Shown: positions 1 through 9,883 of the stretch, piece after piece
Position numbering within the stretch: position 1 is the first letter of the stretch
Layout of the letters: every line of letters starts with the position of its first letter
Assembly (NCBI GenBank): GCA_024305745.1
Contig: JAHRBS010000012.1
Span: 501,001 to 565,000, forward strand
Length of the DNA: 64,000 nt
Direction: 5' to 3'
Source: Polyporus tsugae
Lineage: Eukaryota; Basidiomycota; Agaricomycetes; Polyporales; Polyporaceae
Translations under genes and position numbers: made by a program
The notes under the pieces: generated by a model
The model's database searches: none
Told to the model about the DNA's origin: nothing
What the model saw: the letters and a program-made list of their open reading frames with translations, nothing else

Positions 1-379
1 CTGCGCGTGTGCGGCTCATGGGCGTTTGTGTCCATGTCCATTGTGGGATGTGTGTGCGAAGGAGGGTACGAAGGTCAAATGGGTGATTGGTGTAGGGCGT
101 AGTACCATGGCCGTATTTATACAGAAGGGGAGCGGCGCAAAGACGATTGAGCAGGAACGGAACATTGGCCGCGTGTGGCTCGAGTGTTGAGTCCAGTGGC
201 AGGATGCCAATGCGGGACAAAGGAGACACAACGTGCTGCGGCGGTGGCGAGCTTTCTTCAGCGAAGGTACAGCGAATCACTGTAGGTTCGCCAGCATAAA
301 GGCCAGCTGTTCTATTGTCTTACAACACAGCAGAGACTTCTTACGTTACCTGTACTACAACCATCGGTGCCAGAAGGCA
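1..379. other. no supported gene
   Basis: No open frame here carries a recognisable domain. It lies downstream of the CIA1 stop codon at 380 and probably holds that gene's 3' UTR plus flanking sequence. Confidence 0.4.
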
Positions 380-1648
380 CTACGATGGCACCACCCTCCA
401 CACCCTCACCACTCCGTCATCGCCAGTGGTGGCAAACAGGTCCTCGAAGCCCTTTCTTGGACACCAGACGACGCTATTGATGTCGTGTATGTCGTGCCCA
501 TTCGACACCTTCGCGACGATCCTACGCACAACCGTTTTCCGACTTGGATCCTTCGCGCTAGGAGCGACCTGGAGACGCGAGGTCCTCAGCGCGTAGAACA
601 AACACAAGAGCTCATGCCACTCACCCCGAGCTCCCATACGTTGATGATCCCGTCCCCACCAGTACTCGCGAGCCACCCAAGACTTCCAGCATCACCAGAG
701 TCAACGGGTTTCCCAGGGCTCCAACTGATCGAGTAGACGCTCCGCTCGTGTCCCTCGAGCGTATCTACGTGCTCCCATTTATGTTCCTGGACCCGCTCCC
801 ATATGCGAATAGTCGCGTCGTCAGACGAGGAGGCGAGGAAACGGCCATCGGGGGAGAACGCGAGGGCCCAAACGGTGGATGCATGTCCGGAGAGGGTTTG
901 GAAGCAGTACCAGTCCTCTTGCGGGTCGTCGATGTAGAGCTTTATCGTGTCATCGTAGGAGGCGGATGCGAGGATCTGCGCTGGGTGACCGGTTGAGAGA
1001 TTGCGCAGGGGTGGGCTGAGTAGATGAAGGAGGCGGGCGACTGACCTCCTCAGTCGGATGCCATGCGACAGCCTTGACGTCTTGCGTGTGCTCCATGAGC
1101 ACGCCCATGCACTCGAAGTCATGATCGGGATGGACTGAAAACTCGGGGGTATGGGCACCTCCAACCATCGCGCGGAAAGGATGCGAGGACGACGCACCTT
1201 CCCATATCCACACCGTTTTGTCGCGGCTACAGCTCGCCAGGAGGTTCCCCGAGCTCGAATATGCCACGCTCTTGCACTCCGTCTCGTGGCCTTCGAGCAA
1301 GCTCATGCATTCCCACTCGCCTGCAGGGTTGAATGCGCCCTCGTCATTATCGCCGTCTCCCTCCTGCGCCCACACGCCAATATTGGAGTCGAACGAGGCC
1401 GTCGCGAACGTGGTGCCTGAGGGGGACCATGCGACCGCGCGTACGGTCTTCGCATGCCCCGTCGGAATGGTGGTGATATGTGCGAACTTCAAAGACTGCC
1501 GCCCGGGTGCATCGGGGTCCGAGGAGGCGGAGTAGGTGTAGAGCCTGACGTTCTTGTCGGCTGAGCAGGAGGTGAGGATGGGTTTGGTCGGATTCCACGC
1601 GACATGCCATGCGCGGTCTTCGTGGCCTGGGCGAAGAGAGTCATTCAT
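380..1648 (-). CDS. CIA1: CIA1/CIAO1 WD40 cytosolic Fe-S assembly protein
   Basis: WD40 beta-propeller scaffold of the cytosolic iron-sulfur targeting complex, which passes Fe-S clusters to cytosolic and nuclear apoproteins (family knowledge). Three exons join in frame: 1648-1046, 975-625 and 568-380, giving about 380 residues, normal for the family. Repeats are visible in order, for example RAWHVAWNPTKPILTSCSAD, KTVRAVAWSPSGTTFATASF, CKSVAYSSSGNLLASCSRD, KAVAWHPTEE then ILASASYDD, VWALAFSPDGRFLASSSDD, VYSISWSP, and a last blade ending GDDGVVRVWRV. Both introns are phase 0 with GT/AG ends (GTCAGT and GTGAGT donors). HIRA at 20.8-24.2 kb is also WD40 but clearly different. No GATA iron site was seen in the upstream region. 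Confidence 0.9.
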
Positions 1649-1747
1649 TTCAGTTTGATTTTGCAGAACATGTGCGGACCTTCCAGCTGGGCAACGGGCT
1701 GTATTGTAAATTTCTGATCCATGTACGGCCAGGGCTCAGTGGTGTCG

Positions 1748-1772
1748 AGGGAGGAAGAGGGAGATGAGGAGG

Positions 1773-1804
<32 letters not shown>

Positions 1805-1817
1805 AGCGGAGGAGGAC
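1748..1817. repeat. GGA-rich purine microsatellite
   Basis: Runs of GAGGA/GGAGGA dominate this tract in the CIA1 upstream region. Such polypurine tracts are common in fungal promoters; no function can be read from it. Confidence 0.7.
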
Positions 1818-2260
1818 GGGAAGATCAGTACAGTATTCGTAACAAATTTGTAAAGTAACTTATTCTTATTCGGTGCGTATCTATACGATTACGTTACATG
1901 CATACTATTGGCCGGTGTATCTACATAAGTGGGATCTCGATCCCATTAATGTCATCGTTTCTACTGCCGGGCCGCCTCACTGGCCGGCTCAACCATCGAC
2001 GCTGGCTACCGTGACTATTATTTGTCTTGAGGTGACGATGTGCTGAACAACTCTATTATTATAGGTTCTTTAGTGCATGTCGCTGTCGTCGCTCGTATTC
2101 TGCACAAAGCGGCCATCGTGATGCTCTGCCAGCAGTGACCACATCCGAGTCCTTTGGGCGAAGTCGGTTCTGTTTGATACGTCAACGCCTTGACCGCACC
2201 CAGTGCCGTCCAAAATCAAATGCGACGCTTTGCTACGACACAAAACAGACCGTCCCTCCC

Positions 2261-2268
2261 TATATAAA
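2261..2268 (+). promoter_or_regulatory. TATA box of the PAH-domain gene
   Basis: TATATAAA lies about 110 bp upstream of the start codon at 2372, the usual distance for a TATA element with a short 5' UTR. Confidence 0.6.
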
Positions 2269-2371
2269 GGCACAAGTTAAGGGCACTGTGGTCCACAGAA
2301 CTTGGCCATCCTCCTACTGAGCGACATCTGCCGCTTCCCGCTCAATCTCAAACCTACCCTCTCACGATCTT

Positions 2372-3054
2372 ATGACATCTGAAACATCTACGCAGGCCCA
2401 GCTTGATACCAACGCGCTCGCTTTTGCTCTGTATTACGCTCGGGAATTGGCGGAAGCACAAGATGAGAAAACCTGTGACCTCGCCATCGACAGTAAGTAA
2501 CTCCATGTCCGCGACGTTTGGGTATTATAAGCAACCTGACGGTTAAATGTCCAGAACTATCTCGTACTTTCTCACCTGATCGGGCGGAGAGTATCCTCCA
2601 GTTTATCGATCGCGCCAGTCGCTCTACGTTCATTAAGAATGGTCGAGCCTACCAGAAGTTCGTCGACACCGTCGAGAAGTACCGGATGGGCAGGTAAGGA
2701 CATAGAGATGGTTGAAAAGACAAATCAACTTACTGTTTCCCGATGATAGCCTTACCATAGAACAGGCACTCGTTGGGCTGATCAATGCGTGCCGCGAGGC
2801 TCCGCGTGTCGCGCGATCACTGAAGGCTTTTCTTCCGCAAGGCTGGTCTATAGATCTGGATTCGGGTGGATTTGGTTCGGTTCATACGGATGAACGGAGA
2901 AATTTTCTTCGAATTGGACCCTTCGGGGGAATGATCCCGGTATGTGCCTCAACCTCAGGCTCCGAATGAAATGCAAGTTCAACGGTCTAACTTGGCAATG
3001 CTTTGCCCGCTGAAATAGCCGATGACAGCAGTGGTGCCATCTTACAGACTGTAG
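2372..3054 (+). CDS. small PAH-domain (Sin3-like) protein
   Basis: Four exons (2372-2492, 2555-2693, 2750-2939, 3019-3054) splice in frame to 161 residues. The middle holds a paired amphipathic helix pattern: FIKNGRAYQKFVDTVEKY, then LTIEQALVGLINACREAPRV and ending KAFLPQGWSID, where the FLP turn is diagnostic. PAH domains in Sin3 bind short helices of transcription factors. This protein has only one such domain and none of the HDAC-interaction region, so it is not Sin3 itself. It could titrate Sin3 partners, but that is inference. The last exon is short and its acceptor less certain. A second orphan PAH gene lies near 60 kb. Confidence 0.65.
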
Positions 3055-3347
3055 ACAATATTAATAGTGCCTATAGATGCATAAGTTTCTCAAAATCAGG
3101 GAATGCTTGTGTGGTTGAGCCTCCGCCGAGGCTTCAAGTTGAGAAGTTGAACTTGTCGGACAATTGCCAAATACGGATGTGCACCAAGCCGGGTCGTTAC
3201 GCGTTAAGCGCTACATTCCTACTTGCTCCCACTTGTCGTCATGTTCCGCGCTCGATCTCAATATGGACCGGCTCCCGCGACCCCTCTCACCTGTATTGCA
3301 TCTTTTCCTCGACTATCTCCCAACTTTCACCCAGTAATTTCTTGACG

Positions 3348-4573
3348 ATGGCATCCAAGTGCGCCATACGTGAGGTACGAATCCGCAGGTTTTGCAGAAC
3401 CGGCTTCATTGACAGGAGGAGTGCAGGTAGCGAAGGACGTCTGGACATTCTCATGGTACGTCTGCCTTCGAAAGCCCCGCATACACAATCTGTAGTCAAC
3501 TTGTCTCCCAGTCCTTTCTCTCGATTCAACATGTTCCCTGTCGGTGCTCGCTCGACCGCCATCAAGCTCAGCAACGGCGATGTCTGGGTGATGGCTTCAT
3601 CGCCTATGGATGACACAGTAAAGCAGAAGCTGAACGAGCTGGGTCCAGTGAAGTACGTTCTTCCCATGGCATGTGCATATCCACTACTCGACGGTCTGTC
3701 CAAGGTGGATTATTGGGCCGGATGCCGTTCACCATCTCTTCTTGGGAGAGTTCAAGAAGGAGTTCCCCGACGCCAAGCTCATTGCGGTGGACGAAGCCAT
3801 CCAAAAGAAAAAGAAGGAGAGTCTCCTGTTTAATGGTGGTGGGTGGCGAACAACAAGGCATAGTCGGGCGATTGTTCTGATAGATGCGGGGCAGCTTGGG
3901 GCAAGGATCATCCGGACACCAAGTACGGATTTGAGGACGATGTGAGTGCCCATTTACATTGGTGAGAGACTCGAAAATGATGGCCGGAGTCCTCCAGATC
4001 AAGCACTGGTACGCAATTCGACGACTTACTTACGTGGATGCGAGTTTATTCGACGCAGCTACTTCTCGGGGTTCAAGAACAAGGACGTCGCATTCTTCCA
4101 TCCGGCGTCGAAGACTATGCTGGAAGCTGATCTACTCTTTAATCTCCCGGCACGAGAACAGGTGCGCATGCTTGCCGCACGCATATAAGGCGGTTGTCCA
4201 CAATCGCTGACATGGACATACTACGTCCGTAGTACTCCCTAAGCGGTTCGTCCGGGAAGTTCCCATTGTTCGGCAACCTGAACCCGTGGATGTGGGTCCA
4301 CAAGAGATTTGCGTGGACTCTCGGAACCGACAAAGAGTAAGGGTTTACACAAGTTTCACTTGACAGCTGTTCGGACTGACGTTCGTGCCAGGGCCATGAA
4401 GCGTGACGTAAAGACGGTAGCTGCCTGGGATTTCGAGAGAATCATTCCATGCCACGGCGTAAGCATGTGATTCTTCAGTATCGTCGCAGTGACGCTAATT
4501 GTAAGGGCAGGACGTGATTGAGAAGGATGGGAAGTCCGCCTGGACGGAAGCGTACAAGTGGTATCTTGACTAG
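3348..4573 (+). CDS. DUF4336 metallo-hydrolase-like protein, ten exons
   Basis: Ten exons give 241 residues: 3348-3374, 3427-3455, 3512-3652, 3705-3838, 3895-3941, 3998-4008, 4059-4161, 4233-4336, 4392-4458 and 4511-4573. All joints keep frame and rebuild the family signature: VAKDVWTFS, FPVGARSTAIKLSNGDVWV, GPDAVHHLFLGEFKKEFPDA, GKDHPDTKYGFEDD, YFSGFKNKDVAFFHPASKTM, LEADLLFNLPAREQ and a final RIIPCHGDVIEKDGKSAW. DUF4336 proteins resemble the metallo-beta-lactamase fold; the DAVHHLFL and PCHGD histidines fit metal ligands. Substrate is unknown. One exon is only 11 nt long (3998-4008). Start chosen because it gives the short MASKCAIREV lead typical of the family. Confidence 0.85.
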
Positions 4574-4948
4574 GCAACAGAGCTTCTCCCCGAGACATTG
4601 GGTTACAGATTTGGAATATTCACTGCGTTCTGGGAAGCTGCTCATGGCAACCACGTCGTGGTGGAAGCTTGGGCCTACCCAAAGTTGAACATGCAGCATG
4701 CCGGAAACGTTGTGTGCTCAGTATTGGGCTCCGAACGGAGCCCTTCTCAATAAGAGAGGCGCCCTCGCCGGACGTGTGCATCTTCCGCAAGGAAAACTAA
4801 CTTGCTCCCCAGGCGGATTCGTACAGGATGCAGTAAGGCGAATTACCTCGAGGCGGGTGCATGGCCACTGACCACACTATAAGTGATTTCCTCGGGTCGT
4901 AATGGGTGAGTTTCCCTCCTTTTGACACCTCACCCATCTCTCTCAACC
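4574..4948. other. intergenic with a short perfect hairpin
   Basis: Holds the DUF4336 3' flank and the 5' flank of the next plus-strand gene. At 4726-4743 GGGCTCCGAACGGAGCCC is a perfect 8-bp stem with a 2-base loop. No coding frame is supported. Confidence 0.5.
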
Positions 4949-7314
4949 ATGTCCGAATGTGCTAGCTGCCACAGAGTTCTGAAGAACCAAGCTGCCCTTC
5001 TCCAACACTGCAAGGACAAGGGCCACCCCTTCGCTTCGCCACTGGCTGGTAGGCCGCCCGTGCCAGCGCCAGCGCCCGCCTCGACGTCCAGCGCCATCCT
5101 CTCGTCCTCAACTGCGATAGCGTCCTCCAGCACTTCTCCGGCATACGAATGCAAATCTTGCGGTGTTGCCTATCGTGAAAAGCTCTTGCTCGAACAGCAC
5201 AACGCCAGCAAGCACCCGCCGAAGCCATTTAAATGCGTCCCATGCGGCCTCGACTTCTCGCAGGCGGAAGCGCTCGGCATCCACTTCAGGCAGTCTCCGA
5301 ACCACCCAAAGTGCCCCCAGTGCAATTCGGCATTCCTTGACCAGGCGCAGCTCAAGCTGCACCAGGCGATCCATCCAAAGTGTGCGCAGTGCGACTCGGT
5401 GTTCGTGAACACGACGCAGCTGGAGGAGGTGAGGCTTGCTGGTCGTAGGGTGTATGCGTCGGACTGAACGACAGCGCGACGTAGCACGTGGAAGTCGCTC
5501 ATCCTCTGGTCGTAAAGTGCACTTGCGGGCGCGAGTACGCCTTGCCAGACCGGCAGAAGCACTATCGAGTCTCCGGGAACCACCCTGTCTGCTTCGTGTG
5601 CGGGGAAGGTTTCGTCGACGACTCTACGATTGACAAGGTGCGAAGTGCTCACTAGATCTTCGGCTTATTCTTCAACACCCCCTACCCAGCATTTATCGTC
5701 GGCGCACCTGGAGGCACGATGCCGACTGTGCGCACGGCAATTCCGTTCCTCTGACGAGCTGCAGACCCACTACCTGATGTCGTTTGCGCACCCGCATTGT
5801 GCCTTATGCGAGGTCGGCTTTGCGGATGACGAAACGTGCGACAGAGTACGTCGCAACTTGTCATGTCGGGAATGTCATATTTAACATCTAGCGTAGCACA
5901 TGTCAACCAACCACCCACGACCTCAAGTGAGGATGCCGTCGCCTCCTCGCAGATCGCCTTCACCCGTCCCAGGGTCCCTACCGCGAGGTGACATCGTGAG
6001 TTATGGACTCACCGCCTATGCAACCGGCTACCGACTATCATGTTCGTACTTTACCCAGGCGTCCTCTCTGGCAGTCCAAGGAACCGCGCGATCCACGCAA
6101 TCCTCCCCGACGGTCCAGCGTGCTGCCTTGGCCGTACCGGCCGTCGCCTTCCTAACGGAGGTTAAGAGTGAGTCCGATGTTGACGATGATGTATGTTCTT
6201 TGCTTCACTTCATGCTCTTCAAGTGGTTGTTGATCGGGGCCGGCAGACGTATCACACTGTCGAGGCATCCTCGCACGTTCAGCGGGCGATCTCCGAGCCT
6301 ACAGTCCCCACTGTATCTTCAATTGGTAAGCCATGCCATGGGCGCGGCGAACCGGGTTGGGTTCTCAAGTATGTGACAGGTCCCTACAGCGCACAGGAAG
6401 ACCTAGAGGGTCCTTGGCGATCTCCAACTTTGTCCGAGCGTTCGGCGGACTACGTCAGGTTTGTCGCTTATTCTCAACTTCACGAACGTGATCTGAGGTC
6501 ATCTGGCATAGCTATCGGGGATACGCGTTGCGCGCACCCAGCGAATCGACCATCTCGCTTCGATCCGCGCCGTCGTCGCTTTCGCGGTCCTTGTCCCGGA
6601 ACAGCGGTTCCGTGGTGAACGTGAACGCCGAGTCTCCGCGTCCTACCATATTGCCCCTCGCGAGTGTGGTCGAGCCCGTTCCGGAGCGTGCTGAGAGCCT
6701 GATCAGCCAGAGCATCTCTCCCCGCCATCCAGCATCCGTACACTTAAGTCGGTCTGTCTCGTCCATCTCCGAGCGGCTGTCCCGTGCTGTCACCCCAAGC
6801 CTGCGGCCGAGTTTGAGCAGGCAGCCGACTCCGAGGATCCCGTCGCCCATCTTGTCGCCGGCGCTGTCGATGTCCCGTGGACCCACCAGTACGATCCCTG
6901 TCCTCAACGGCGTCATGCGATCGGGCTCCTCCCTCAACTCGTCAGTCGTCGGAGACAACAACGACTGCACACCTACGGACTCGGATACGGAGGGGACCAT
7001 CCCGCCTCAGAGCCTCACCCCCAAGCCTAAGCTCGCTCGCTTGGTGTCGCCTGCGAAGCTCGCCTCTGCGTCGGTCTCGTGGCACTGCAGGGTCTGTCTG
7101 AAGGACCCGTGCGTTGCGCCGATGGCGACCATGTGCGGACATGTCTTCTGTACTGGGTATGTCTTACATTTCAGTTTCGTTAGTGGTGCGAGGGACGGGT
7201 AGGCTGATGCGATGGTTTCACGACAGATGCATTGTGCAGGAGTTGATGACGAACGGGAGCTGCCCCGTGTGTAGGAAGATGATGCTGCTCAGGTTGCATG
7301 TGGAGGTTGAGTGA
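4949..7314 (+). CDS. C2H2 zinc-finger plus C-terminal RING protein, copy A
   Basis: Multi-exon gene starting MSECASCHRVLKNQAALLQH. The N-terminal third has a series of U1/C2H2-like fingers (CKSCGVAYREKLLLEQH, CVPCGLDFSQAEALGIH, CPQCNSAFLDQAQLKLH, CTCGREYALPDRQKHY, CRLCARQFRSSDELQTHY). A Ser/Pro-rich, probably disordered middle follows (about 5.9-7.0 kb). The C-terminus is a C3HC4 RING starting CRVCLKDPCVAPMATMCGHV, completed across an intron by CIVQELMTNGSCPVCRK. RINGs of this kind usually recruit E2 enzymes for ubiquitin transfer; the fingers might bind nucleic acid or substrate (inference). Exon joints in the middle (5.6-6.5 kb) are less certain than the two ends. A shorter paralogue follows directly downstream. 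Confidence 0.75.
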
Positions 7315-7949
7315 AGCGCTGGGGTGTTGGTGTGTTTTTTCGTGACCGTGGGTGCTTGTTTCCATCCTAATCCTCAGTCCTGCTGACGTGTATTGACAGA
7401 ATGACCATCGGCGTACTCTGGGCGTACGCCTTAGTTGTTTGTTTGGGTTGACAGTGTGGACAGCGTCCGTTATTTATTTTTCCTTCCTCTAACCCTACAT
7501 TGTGAATCCGTAGGCTCGAGAACGCATTTCTGGATACGCCTGTTCCCGAATCTGCGATCTTGGGGTTTTCCGTATTTTCAGGTCGTGTTTTGAAGCCCCT
7601 GAATATAGTGACGATATGTCTCTTGCGCACTCGGGCCCAGCGACAGAGAAAGTGGAAAGAGACTTCCGGACTGGGACGTGAGTTACTTATATGTTGTTCT
7701 CACCGCGCAGTGGCCATCTCACGTCTCACTGTCAGTGGTCTCTCGGTTTCACCTCATATATCATTCGTTGTATCTGGCGAAATGACAGATAACGACCGTG
7801 ATATAAACCTCGTGGCGTTCTTCTCAACTTCCTGAGGCGCCAAGCCAGCCGCCCTGATGCTGCGGTAGGGCGTGAGCCAGTCTTCCGATCCGACCGCGAC
7901 TGTCCACATCTCATAGTGCTGACAACCTTCCAACCAAGTGCTTACTCCA
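7315..7949. other. spacer between the tandem C2H2-RING paralogues
   Basis: Contains the 3' flank of copy A and the promoter of copy B. No open frame with recognisable sequence was found. Confidence 0.5.
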
Positions 7950-9556
7950 ATGGCCAAGAAGCCGAAAGTCACCTGCCGGGAATGCGGAAAGGTATTCAAG
8001 GGCGAAGCAGCCTGCGTCGCCCATGCGAAGGATAAGCGACACCAGTGGAAACCTCCATCCTCTCTCCCAACTAGTTCTTTGTCATCAGCTTCGATCAGCA
8101 CGGCGGTCGCCTTAAGCCTTCAAGCAGTTACAGGAGGCGCACCCTCAACATTCGTGGCATCAAACGTCGTCCATTGTCCGGTTTGCGCCCAACAGTTTGG
8201 AACCTGGGATGTATTGATCATGGTGAGTGGTAGTTGCTGAGTAGTTCAACAGGTCGTCTCCACTTACGTGAATATTCAGCATCACTCAGTCTTTCATACG
8301 GGTCCATACCTGACTAGACCAATGCTGTACCCCTGCGCAATATGCCAGGAGTTCGTAGCGGACAAGAGGCAGCATTATATGGAATCTCTGAGGCACCCAA
8401 AGTGCAAGGTGTGTAAAGAGGGTTTTGAAGATGCAGAAGCATTGGCACAGGTATGTTTCCACTTTCGCGTCCTTATGATGGAGAGCTTACGGGTGTCACT
8501 CCAGCATTTAGCGGCAAGGGACACTTGTGACATTTGCATCGCCCATCTTCTGTCGTCGGTAACGATGGACGACCATTACAGAATGTCTCCAATCCACCCA
8601 ACGTGCAAATTATGTTCGATGTCATTTAGGGGGTTGGACGAGTTCGAATGGGTACCCTTCCTTTCCCTTTCCCCGGTCACGCGACTCTGATTTGAACATT
8701 TTGAAGCACCGCAGGGCTTGCCCGCCGCCGGCAGCACCAGAGCCTGAGGCGGTGGTCGATACATATTCACCGTTTTCCGTCGCGTCCCCCAGCATGTCTC
8801 AGAACTCAGGCCCCGCCGCGACTGTTGCTGGCTCCGACAATGGCGAGATTGACGACCAGACTGACACCGACGGCGCGTTCTGGGAGACAACCGCTACCAG
8901 ACCCGGTGCTGTGTCGACCGACTCCGAAGGACCTCAAGAATACTTTCTGCCCGATGTATGGGTCTACTTTCTCGTTAACGTTGGGTTCTGCTTCTAACGC
9001 CTTTGTAGGGAGACCAAATGCCACAACTTGAAGCGCTTTTGACCCCTTCCGTCGAAACCGTCGACCTCCGAGCCGAACCTTCGCGGAACGACCGCTCTTG
9101 GGAAAACGGGACATCTGTCTCAAACGGCTCCTCTGCGGATGAGGAGCCGCCTACTTCAACTCCAACGCAAGCCCAAACATTCGAACGGTACGTTTGATTG
9201 AGCTACAATCGAACCCAGCTTGACGTACCTAACTTATGTGGCCCCGTCTGTAGACCAACTGGCGGGGAATCCACGGCCAGAGAACTGGATACGGACAGGG
9301 ATGCGAGCCAAGCCGCGGTGTCCTGGCACTGCAGATCGTGTCTTAAAGACCCTTGTCAGGACCCCGTCGCGACTATGTGCGGGCACGTATTCTGCAAAGG
9401 GTCCGTGTCGACGCTTTGATGAACCCGCCAACTTATCCTTCTGAGCGCAAAAGCATTCCCCCCATTAGGTGCATTGCCGTTGTCCTGTCGACGTGTATGG
9501 CCTGCCCCGTGTGCGGGAAGACGTTCTTCATCAGGCTTGACGTGGGGAGGGGGTGA
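7950..9556 (+). CDS. C2H2 zinc-finger plus C-terminal RING protein, copy B
   Basis: Paralogue of the preceding gene, same strand and same domain order but shorter. It starts MAKKPKVTCRECGKVFKGEA. Fingers recur across short exons: CPVCAQQFGTWDVL, CAICQEFVADKRQHYMESLR followed by HPKCKVCKEGFEDAEAL, and CDICIAHLLSS followed by HPTCKLCSMSFRGLDEF. An acidic, Ser/Thr-rich linker leads to a RING whose first half, SWHCRSCLKDPCQDPVATMC, is close to copy A (SWHCRVCLKDPCVAPMATMC). The second half, CIAVVLSTCMACPVCGK, lies after an intron at the same place as in copy A. The shared intron position and order indicate tandem duplication. Function is probably an E3 ubiquitin ligase (inference from the RING only). 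Confidence 0.75.
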
Positions 9557-9883
9557 TCTATATGCGCGACAGAAGCTGGATATCACCAAGAAAAACCTTG
9601 TGTAGAATACGAGGGCATTCCAACTCCACTTGCGCGTTGAACACATCTGCGCGCGGTAGATGTGAATTAGGACATAGCATTCGTCAACGTATCATGACTA
9701 CGTGTGCGATCCTGCGAGTCTACATCGTAACGAACGGCGAGGGCAACAGGCTCGCCGAGCGCGTGCACAACATTTTCAGCATAAGGATAACGAGTACTCG
9801 TACACTGAGTAAACGAACACCAACACACTACCACCACAATACAAGAAGCACGAGATAGATAGGGCTCAAGCGGCACAGCGCGC
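9557..9883. other. convergent intergenic region
   Basis: Short space between the stop of copy B (plus) and the stop of FET3 (minus); presumably overlapping 3' flanks. Nothing else seen. Confidence 0.5.

Larger units (their letters stand above)
1649..2371. other. divergent intergenic region
   Basis: Separates the starts of CIA1 (minus) and the PAH gene (plus). It contains a purine-rich GGA microsatellite and a TATA box, listed separately. No coding frame is convincing. Confidence 0.6.

Noticed and set aside
4726..4743. Perfect hairpin as a transcription terminator
   Set aside because: Bacterial-type terminators are not expected in a fungus and no T-run follows; kept only as a note in the intergenic entry.
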